From Deltaproteobacteria bacterium (GTDB lineage: Bacteria > Desulfobacterota > Desulfarculia > Adiutricales > Adiutricaceae): DNA of 64,000 nt. The position numbers and the translations under genes were made by a program. Where the stretch lies: NCBI GenBank assembly GCA_031279515.1, contig JAITII010000037.1, positions 1-64,000 on the forward strand, written 5' to 3'. The notes under the pieces are model-generated. The model did not search any database. It had not been told where the DNA came from and saw only the letters and a program-made list of their open reading frames with translations. This document shows positions 10,253 to 18,360 of this stretch, piece by piece; within the stretch, counting starts at the first letter, position 1, and every line of letters starts with the position of its first letter.

Positions 10253-10504
10253 ACATCAAGGCAAGATTTTTATTAATTCTAACATATTGAAATGGAAACC
10301 TGAAATTTAATAGGCCAATGGCGCCTCTAGGTTTTGTACTATCAAGATAAGATAAGCCGCTATAGGCCAGGCTTTAAATTTTAAAAGGGCTATCTTGACC
10401 TATGACTAATTCCAACTTTTTCCAAATAGAGCGCCGCATCTTTTGTTGTGGTACAATTGCCGCGATAAGCCCAGAGCTTTACAGCTCTTGCCATTTGGAG
10501 ACTC

Positions 10505-11731
10505 ATGAACGAACCTGTCTTAGAAAATATATCCAACGAGAAACCCACTCTTTGGACAGGTGCCTTTGTCACCTTTCTTTTCATAAACCTATGTATTTTC
10601 ATGGGTTTCAATATGCTTTTACCCACCCTATCACTATATCTAGCAGGAAACGGCTGCTCAGAGCACGAGATAGGGATAATCTTCGGCTCCTTTACCATCT
10701 CAGCCATAGCTGCTAGGCTCTTAGCCAGTCCCATGAGCCAACGCTTTGGGGCCCTGTGGGTGGCCAGAGCCGGACTTTTCATCTGCGCCATAGGAACCCT
10801 TTTCTACTTTCTCTACGAGAACATACCCTCCTATTTAGCTGCTAGGCTCATGCAAGGGGCTGGCTTTGGCCTTACCTCCACCCTACTTGTTTCCTTGGCC
10901 GCCCAATCCATGCCCATTTCTAGGCTAGCTGAGGGCATGGGCTACCTAGGCTTGGGGGCTACAGTATCCCTGGCTCTAGGCCCTTATGCTGGGATCTTCC
11001 TGGCAGAAACCCTGGGCTTTAAGGTAATGTTCATAGCCGTATCCCTCTCTTACCTGGCCGCCACCCTAGTCTCACTCTTACTTCCCAAGATAGTCCTACC
11101 ACTCCAGGAACAAGCCGGTCTAGATGAGGAAAGGCGCTTTCATTTGGAAAAAAGGGCCATACCCCCAGCCATCTTGATGCTCATCTACGGCTGCGGGGTC
11201 TCAGCAATAATAGCCTACCTGGCTATCTATGCCTCCCAGGAGCACCTTCCCAGTGCAGCGGTGTTTTTCATGGTCTCCACAGTGGGTACCATAGCCTCGC
11301 GCCTGTGGGCTGGCAGGATCTATGACCAATATGGCCACAAGTACGTCATACCCCCGGCCCTCCTGTGTTCGGTAATCGCGGTTATTGCTATCATAAGTAA
11401 GCCTTCCGCTCCCATTATGTTCACAGCCGCAGTTTTCTATGGCTTAGGGGCAGGGGCCATGTTTCCCTCCATGCAGACCTTGGCCTTAACTGCAGTGCCT
11501 ATGGAAAAGCGCACCATCTCCTCGGCCTATTTTTTTGTAGCCTTTGACCTAGGTACAGGCGTAGGGGCGGTCTTCATGGGCTTTATGGCCAGGAGCTTCC
11601 ACACCTACAGGGTATGTTTCATCATGGCTGTGATCTTTTTTGTCATACTCTTTGTCACCTACCTCTACTTATTTAAGACGGACAAAGGCTCCCTTCCCCC
11701 TCCTAAAAGCCCTACCCCCTCGGAGGCCTAA
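10505..11731 (+). CDS. MFS transporter
   Basis: ~12 hydrophobic segments; GIIFGSFTISAIAARLLASPMSQRFGALWVARAG..., ARLMQGAGFGLTSTLL. Confidence 0.9.
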   Translation: MNEPVLENISNEKPTLWTGAFVTFLFINLCIFMGFNMLLPTLSLYLAGNGCSEHEIGIIFGSFTISAIAARLLASPMSQRFGALWVARAGLFICAIGTLFYFLYENIPSYLAARLMQGAGFGLTSTLLVSLAAQSMPISRLAEGMGYLGLGATVSLALGPYAGIFLAETLGFKVMFIAVSLSYLAATLVSLLLPKIVLPLQEQAGLDEERRFHLEKRAIPPAILMLIYGCGVSAIIAYLAIYASQEHLPSAAVFFMVSTVGTIASRLWAGRIYDQYGHKYVIPPALLCSVIAVIAIISKPSAPIMFTAAVFYGLGAGAMFPSMQTLALTAVPMEKRTISSAYFFVAFDLGTGVGAVFMGFMARSFHTYRVCFIMAVIFFVILFVTYLYLFKTDKGSLPPPKSPTPSEA

Positions 11732-11830
11732 CAAAAGCCTAAATTCGTATTTTTAAACCCCATTTAAGATTTAAGAGGTCTTCCCATCCAAGCCCCTTTA
11801 GTCCTCAAAGCCTTTCCAAACCCCAAAGAT

Positions 11831-12883
11831 TTGGAGCTCCCCATCAAGGGCCTCACCCTCAATAGGGGTATTAAAAAGGGCCAATTGATTGCCCAGGGTC
11901 AGTCCATAGCCAAGGCACCTAACCCTAGGGCACCTGACATGGCCGCCTGTCTACCTGGGCTCATAACCGGCCTCAATAGGGACTGGCTCACCCTGGAAGT
12001 GGAGCTTAACTGCGGGGCAAGTCCAATAGCCCCGATAAGCTTTAGGAACTTGGGGCCTGTGGAGGCCCAGGCATCCTTAAAAAAGATAGGCATAGCCCCA
12101 ATCCTCCCCCCCTCTCCGGGGGATCCCGTTATTATCTCTGGTTTTGACCCTGAACCAGGCTTAAATCTAGCCCCTGTCCTCTGGGAGGACCAAAGGTCCA
12201 CCTTGGAGGCGGGACTCCAATTGGTAACCCGCCTCTTTCCGGGAAAACCTATCCTCTTGGCCCTCCCCCACGGGGTGAGGCCCCTTAGCTCCTGCGATTG
12301 TGCCCCCTTGCACCTGCGCCTCAAATACCCCAAGACCCTGCCAGCATTTTTAAAAAAGAGCCTCATTAAAAGCTACGACCCCTTGGCCAAGGGACTCATC
12401 TCCTCCAGGAAATTACACCTTTTGGGCCAGGCTATGCGCAGCGGCAAGACCCCTGTGGCCTATCCCATGACCATAGGTAGGCTAAGGGCCCAAGTACCCT
12501 CTGGGCTATCACCTAAAAAACTCTTTTCCCTGGTAAACTTAGAAGCCAGGGAAAAATCTAGGGCCCTTCTGGGAGGCCCCATGAGAGGGGTAGTTACAGC
12601 CCAGCTGGAGCGGGGCCTAGCAGGGGAAGTAGAGGCTATCTTTTTAATTAACTCATCGGAGATTGGCATAGGAAGCTGCATCTATTGCGCCAGATGCCGC
12701 TCAAGCTGCCCTTTGGGCCTTCCGGTGGACAAAATAGGTGCCGCCCCCATGCACTTGTGGCAAGATATCTTAAAGGCTAACCCCCTTCTGGCATCCTGCC
12801 CGGCCTGCGGGCTCTGCGCCCTAGCCTGCCCCAGCCATCTACCCCTTTCTTCCCTAAGGTCTGGTTCTGGGTCCAATGAATGA
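11831..12883 (+). CDS. Divergent RnfC-like iron-sulfur protein; N-terminus may extend upstream to ~11768
   Basis: LPIKGLTLNRGIKKGQLIAQGQSIAKA matches the RnfC N-terminal barrel-sandwich pattern; C-terminal CIYCARCRSSCP and CPACGLCALACP ferredoxin motifs. Start given is TTG. Confidence 0.65.
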   Translation: MELPIKGLTLNRGIKKGQLIAQGQSIAKAPNPRAPDMAACLPGLITGLNRDWLTLEVELNCGASPIAPISFRNLGPVEAQASLKKIGIAPILPPSPGDPVIISGFDPEPGLNLAPVLWEDQRSTLEAGLQLVTRLFPGKPILLALPHGVRPLSSCDCAPLHLRLKYPKTLPAFLKKSLIKSYDPLAKGLISSRKLHLLGQAMRSGKTPVAYPMTIGRLRAQVPSGLSPKKLFSLVNLEAREKSRALLGGPMRGVVTAQLERGLAGEVEAIFLINSSEIGIGSCIYCARCRSSCPLGLPVDKIGAAPMHLWQDILKANPLLASCPACGLCALACPSHLPLSSLRSGSGSNE

Positions 12884-14327
12884 ACTATCCCCCCATATAG
12901 AAGTAGAAAAGGGGCAGATGCCCCCCTTGGCACCTGGTCCCTACAAGGCAGGGAGGCCTTTGGTACTCTCTGTCTATTACCTAATAATTGCCGCCCTAAC
13001 CCTTCCATTAATCTTTTACTTTCAAAAAGTGGGCGCTTTAAGCCTCTGGGTCCTGGCCCCATTGCCCCTTTCCGCACTAATTCCTTTTCTATTTTTACCC
13101 AGAAAAATAAAGGCCCCCTTAGCGGAGCTGGGGGCTCTCTGTGGGGCTCTAGTTGCCGACTGCCTTTTGCCAACACTGCCCTCCTATTATCCCAGCCTTA
13201 CAGTATCCCTTTCTTGCGGGGCAGCCACCGCCCTGGGCGGGGCACTGGCCGCCATGTTTCCCAGGTACCTCAAAGCCCTCTATGTGCCTAGTCTAATTTT
13301 GGCCTCTGTGAGCCTGGGCTTTTTTAGCCCCCCGGCCCTTCTCCCCTTGGAGGCAAGTTATGAGCTTCCGCAAGTATTAAAAGAGCTTTACCCCTTTTTC
13401 CTCATGCTCCCACTGTGCCTTGCTGCCTTAATCTTTCATGAGATCCCCCGTCTGCCCTTTGTACTAATCCTGGCTGCCTGGGCGTTCTCCGGGCATTTGG
13501 CAGAGTATTTTGATGGAAGCCTCTATCTCTTGTGGTTAGCCGCCGCCCTCTTCACCCTACCAGAGCTCTGGCGCTCCAGACTTAAATACCTCTACGCCAG
13601 CGTCCTTTTTCTCTCTGGTTTATTGGAGCTCCTGGCCCCCAGCCTAGGTAAAGAGATGGCAAGGGCCCTATTTTTACTCTGCCAGCTTCTCTTATGTGCC
13701 CTAAACACCACTGTCCGCCAGCTAAGCTATAGGGCGGAAAGGCTGCCAAAACCAAATTTAGCCGAGCCCAAGCACGGTGCCCTTATCCCACTTCTATCCT
13801 GCAAGAGGACCCTTAGCTATCCAAAACTCTTAACCAGCGGGGGGCTTGTGCCCTACGAATCTTTGAGCTGCGCCCTTTTAAATAAGCTGGGCGGCGGACC
13901 CTACACCTGCCAGGCCGCCTGCCTAGGAATGGGTGATTGTGTAAATTTATGCCCAGCCGGGGCCATTAGTTTTAATGAGGAAAGGCTACCAGTTGCCCAA
14001 GGGGAAAAGTGCCGGCTCTGCGGGCTCTGCGTACGCTCTTGTCCCAAGGGCCTCTGGAGCCTGGTGCCCAAGGACTTCCAGGTCTTTATCCCCTGCAAGG
14101 GGACAGCCCGCATGAAGGAGATGGATGCCATCTGCCAAGCCGGCTGCCTGGGTTGCGGCCTGTGCCGCAAGGGGTGCCCCTTTGGCGCTATTAGCCGCCC
14201 TACCCTTTCCGCCTTGGCTGTAGTGGACCAGGAGCAATGCGTCGGCAAAAGGGGAAAGTGCCATTGGGAATGCACAGAGGCCTGCCCTCGGGGTATACTC
14301 CAAAAAAATATGGGGGGCGGCCAATAG
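12876..14327 (+). CDS. Polytopic membrane domain fused to RnfB-like multi-cluster ferredoxin domain
   Basis: ~10 hydrophobic segments, then CQAACLGMGDCVNLCPAGAI...CRLCGLCVRSCP...CLGCGLCRKGCPFGAI...CHWECTEACPRGIL. Overlaps the upstream gene by 8 bp. Confidence 0.7.
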   Translation: MNELSPHIEVEKGQMPPLAPGPYKAGRPLVLSVYYLIIAALTLPLIFYFQKVGALSLWVLAPLPLSALIPFLFLPRKIKAPLAELGALCGALVADCLLPTLPSYYPSLTVSLSCGAATALGGALAAMFPRYLKALYVPSLILASVSLGFFSPPALLPLEASYELPQVLKELYPFFLMLPLCLAALIFHEIPRLPFVLILAAWAFSGHLAEYFDGSLYLLWLAAALFTLPELWRSRLKYLYASVLFLSGLLELLAPSLGKEMARALFLLCQLLLCALNTTVRQLSYRAERLPKPNLAEPKHGALIPLLSCKRTLSYPKLLTSGGLVPYESLSCALLNKLGGGPYTCQAACLGMGDCVNLCPAGAISFNEERLPVAQGEKCRLCGLCVRSCPKGLWSLVPKDFQVFIPCKGTARMKEMDAICQAGCLGCGLCRKGCPFGAISRPTLSALAVVDQEQCVGKRGKCHWECTEACPRGILQKNMGGGQ

Positions 14328-14336
14328 AGAGAAATA

Positions 14337-14360
14337 AAAAATTGCAATTATGCAATTTTT
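14337..14360 (+). terminator. Putative terminator hairpin
   Basis: aaaaattgca-atta-tgcaattttt directly after the stop at 14327; AT-rich, so modest stability. Confidence 0.45.
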
Positions 14361-15325
14361 GTGGTCTTTTGAGGTCTCAAGTTTAAGTTGCTGTAAAATC
14401 TAGTAAAAATAAAATAAGAAAAGAAAAAAATAACAATATTGTTCATTTTTAGTAATTTTTCCTATTTTTTGAGTGAACAATTCTGAGAAAAATATTGCAA
14501 AACTGCAATAAATAACTTTTTTTTCTTTTTCTCATTGCTGGAGACCACAGACAAGAGGGATAAATCATTTTTTGAGCTGGGCTATAAAAATTTTCTCAAA
14601 ATTAATTGTGGAAAAATTTAAACAAAAATAGGAAAAATTAATTTTTTTCGAGTTTATTTCATTTTAAGAAAAAAAATAGATGGGAAAAAATTATAAAATT
14701 GCAATTTTCTAGATTTTTTTTCAATTATTCTGCCTTGAAAATAGGGGGAAATTTAAAAAAAACAAAAGTTCGTTAGTTCAGTTTAGGGGTCCCGAAAGCC
14801 TGCAAATTGGCCATAAAAGCCTTATGTAGCCTAGCTTTTCCCAATTGGGGGGAACCGGAAGAGAAGCTTAGCAGGGCCAAAAATTGGGTCAAACCACAAA
14901 AAAAACTTATAATTGATTTTCTCAAAACAAAGTACTATATTAAAATATGTCTTTACCCTATTGCGCCTCGTAGTCTTTTTAGCCCTTGATTTCCAAGTGC
15001 TCTAAAATTGCCCCGCCTCGTGGGACCAAAAACCTATTTCACTTTAATCCGCTTTATCCCCAAGCTATCTCATCAAACCTTAAGGCCTCTGTCTTAAATC
15101 ACCAAGAGAGGCAAAAAAGCCGCTCTCGAAAACCTAGCTGGCTACAATAACTAAATTTTTTTCTAGCTCATCTTACAAAATCACTAAAATCTTTAAAACA
15201 CCTATTTTTTTCTAGTTTTTGTTGTTTTCTCCCCTAGCACTCCATACTAGGGTTTTAACTACCAAACTAAAAAACCTCCAAAAAAGATGTAGATATATGG
15301 GTCAAGCCCAAAGGGATTATTGACC

Positions 15326-16648
15326 ATGCTCTTAAAAATGACAATTGAAAATTTTCTATCCTTCAGGGATAAGACCATCTTTTCCATGAACGCCAATAGT
15401 GGGCGCAAGTTTACCCAAAGGGTCCAATACCATTCCCACTACAAGAAAAGGGTCCTTCCCATCGTAGGTATCTTCGGAGGTGAACCTACAGGCCATGAAA
15501 GTTTTTGCAAAGCCCTACGCTTTTTCAGGCAATTGGTGAAAGAGACCCCCAACTATGTCAACTCCTTAAATCTCTACACCTTCCAAAACTATTCCGAATC
15601 TGGCAACCTCCCGGTCAAAATGGGAGTGGAGATCCTCTCCAATGATTCGGTGTACCGCTACAGCTTCATGGCTTTAAAGGACATAATCGTAAACGAAAGA
15701 CTGGTGAAGATCACCAAGAGCTCCAAGAGTATACTCTTTGAAAGGAGGAAGAAAAAGATAAAGTTCCACAGGAACAATGAGACCTCCGATGCCCTAAAAG
15801 ATCTGTTTAAAAACATGCCCAAGACCCAGCTCTTTCTGCCCCACTCGGTAAGGCACAAGTTCAAGATCTACGAGGATGTCTACCAGTGGTTCGACGAGAC
15901 CCTCCACGTGGTGGGTCCTGGTACCTACGTGCACCCGCCCATTAGCTCCGATGAGACCGTAAGGGAGTGCCTCTTAATTGACGACTTTATAGAGCGCATG
16001 GACCGCTTGAATATAGGTAGCCATTTGGACGGCGTCCTGGTACCCAAAGGAGAGCATATCCACACCCTGCTAAAGGAAGGCAAGCTAAATGAGCTGGGGG
16101 ACTTTTTGATCCACGTGGACAAAAAGAACCACCAGGTGGGCGTGTATTACAGATACAAAACCTTTAACGAGCAAAAGCTCGTACAGATTTTTCCTTTCGA
16201 AAGGAACGGTATCGGCGAGTACATCCAGTTGCCCAGGCCCTTTTCCACAGAGAAAGAAAAGCACGGTTTTGTGACCCAACTGTGCCTGGCCGATATCCAG
16301 GCCAGCGCGACCCCCAAGCTCTATGTCCTTAACTTTTTAGAGCACTCCTTTGACCTCATCCAGGCTAGGGAGATAATAGCGGAATACCTGGAGCGCTGCT
16401 CCCAGCAAACCCGCTCCCAGATAATCACCACCACAGGCAATGCCCTCCTTTTGGACAAAAAGGTATTGCGCCCGGACGAGATCTGGATCTCCGAGCCTGG
16501 AAACTACGGAAACACCAAACTCCTGTCCTTAGGGGATTTCCGCAAGACCATCAAGGAAAAGCCCGCCTGGAAAGGGGTCAAGAGCAAGTGCATAGGTGGC
16601 ATCTACACTACCCTACTCATGGCTGCCCTGGAAGTAAACCAGGGCTAG
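15326..16648 (+). CDS. AAA_15 / ABC-ATPase-like protein with degenerate Walker A and B motifs
   Basis: MTIENFLSFRDKTIFSMNA...RVLPIVGIFGGEPTGHESFCKALRFF parallels AAA_15 (xENFxSFxD...GxNxxGKSN); C-terminus LLLDKKVLRPDEIWISEPGNYGNTKLLSLGDF parallels AAA_15. Confidence 0.75.
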   Translation: MLLKMTIENFLSFRDKTIFSMNANSGRKFTQRVQYHSHYKKRVLPIVGIFGGEPTGHESFCKALRFFRQLVKETPNYVNSLNLYTFQNYSESGNLPVKMGVEILSNDSVYRYSFMALKDIIVNERLVKITKSSKSILFERRKKKIKFHRNNETSDALKDLFKNMPKTQLFLPHSVRHKFKIYEDVYQWFDETLHVVGPGTYVHPPISSDETVRECLLIDDFIERMDRLNIGSHLDGVLVPKGEHIHTLLKEGKLNELGDFLIHVDKKNHQVGVYYRYKTFNEQKLVQIFPFERNGIGEYIQLPRPFSTEKEKHGFVTQLCLADIQASATPKLYVLNFLEHSFDLIQAREIIAEYLERCSQQTRSQIITTTGNALLLDKKVLRPDEIWISEPGNYGNTKLLSLGDFRKTIKEKPAWKGVKSKCIGGIYTTLLMAALEVNQG

Positions 16649-16851
16649 GAAGGGAAATTGTGAAAAGGCCCGCCTCCGGCGCGCCTCCACTGCCGGGATC
16701 AGAAAGCGAAATAGAAGGCCCCTTTCGCCTTAATTAAAACCGCCAAGGCCAAATAGCTAAACAAAGACGGCCAGTCTTTCTGGGGATTAGGGGAAAAAAG
16801 GCTCTAAAGAAGCCAAAAAAAACGAAAAAAGGGAAATTTTTACTGCTGCCC

Positions 16852-17223
16852 TTAAAGTTTAACAAAAAAGCTTACTGTTTTATCGGAACCAACAACGTAT
16901 TGTATTTCCGTTGACTTAGATTTTCCCGCTTCATCTCTTGATGTGACAATTGCGTTACCGCACCAATTGCCAGCTGGTGGAGTATATCCTTCCCGGGTAA
17001 ATATATTAGGCTGGCAAGGTGCAGGCTCACTAGTTATTTCAAGGGATTGCAAATTGTGAATTCCTATAGCTGGTCCATTTTCGGAAATACTGGATTGTAG
17101 ATGCGATTTCCAGTTCCATTGGCTAGGCTCAGCATATCCCCCAGATGATGTTACTGTCACGCATCCAATACAGAAAAGAAACAATAGTGAAATAATAACT
17201 AAGAGTAGAGATAGATTTTTCAA
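16852..17223 (-). CDS. Small putative lipoprotein
   Basis: Signal peptide with lipobox: MKNLSLLLVIISLLFLFCIGC. Confidence 0.6.
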   Translation of the reverse strand: MKNLSLLLVIISLLFLFCIGCVTVTSSGGYAEPSQWNWKSHLQSSISENGPAIGIHNLQSLEITSEPAPCQPNIFTREGYTPPAGNWCGNAIVTSRDEAGKSKSTEIQYVVGSDKTVSFFVKL

Positions 17224-17514
17224 GGTAAACTCCTTTTTAATGATATGGAAGATAATTTAACCCGTGAGTCTATTTTTATTTGAGCTCAAAAACAATTAAC
17301 TTTAAACATGCTGGGTATTTGACTATACCCCTTTTGGGCGTCTTGTCAAGGGCTCATCTTTTTTACTTAAAAAATATTTTTATTAAGGAAACACTATCTT
17401 TATAAGGCGAGCCACAATAAGTCAATGACTAGAAGGAAAATTTTTACTAAAATTCCTTATGGAAAAAAAGAAGAATTAGACGCTAGTTTGGGTGATTGAG
17501 ACATAAAAGTAATT

Positions 17515-18190
17515 TCATAGGCAAAAAATCAAATTTTGACTAGAAACCCTGGGCTCTTTAGAAGAAAAGAGCCAAACGTTTTTTTGAAATTTGAAGGGTT
17601 GTTTAACCCTAGCTAGCTCCAAAATCTTGGCCTTGGCAAAAAGAGTCTGATGATCGTTGTGGTGAAGACGGCCCACCAGTTGAGGGTCACTAAGCCATCC
17701 ATGTTGAAAAAAGCTGGAAAGGGTGGCGAAAGTATCACCAGATACCCTAGGCCCTTTTTGGTCCTTGGGAAAAGAATGAGCCCTTAAGACGCTATAGGCT
17801 CTAAGAGTTCCGCATAGATATCCAGGGTGTGATTCCGCCAAACCTATCCAGGTTGCCGATTGCACTAATCTGGGGAGCATCATCTAAGCCAAATTTGAAA
17901 TAGTCGGCAAAGCTTCTTTTGCAAAAAAGCTCTGCTGATCTTAAGTTGAGAGCCATGAGGACAACTAAACAGGGCAATCCATTATAGGAAGCAGCATTGG
18001 TAATATTTATCTTGGATATACCAGAGTTTAGAAGGGTTTCATTTATTGAATTTAAATAAACCTCTCCCTTAAGTGACTAAGGGTAGATGGACAACTACCT
18101 TATTGGAACTATTAAAATGGTCAACTACACTACTTTAGTAGTATTCGCCAGCTGGGTCTTTAAGAGAATATTAAAGCTATCAAAGGTCAT
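17515..18190 (-). pseudogene. Putative degraded ankyrin-repeat-like gene
   Basis: Minus-strand reading from ATG 18190: MTFDSFNILLKTQLANTTKVV*..., three TAG stops, then same-frame GEVYLNSINETLLNSGISKINITNAASYNGLPCLVVLMALNLRSAELFCKRSFADYFKFGL...GGITPWISMRNS*. A different frame (ORF 17515..17883) continues after it. Confidence 0.45.
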
Positions 18191-18360
18191 TGAGGTTCCC
18201 CTTTAGTAATTTGTGTAGCTTTTTACAAGAAATTAAAAGCTGGCTAAGGATTTGATAAAAACTTTGGCAGTCTCAAAGGTTAAATGTAGGTTTTGGTCAC
18301 AAAATTATTTATCTAGAATGAAAGTTGGCGGATTACATTTAAAATATTAGATGATTTTTG

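Noticed and set aside
14400-14770. Chromosomal replication origin
   Set aside because: AT-rich, but no cluster of TTATNCACA DnaA boxes and no dnaA/dnaN/gidA nearby.
17515-17883. ORF 17515..17883 as an intact gene
   Set aside because: Adjacent same-strand frame carries better protein-like sequence with stops; more consistent with a pseudogene.
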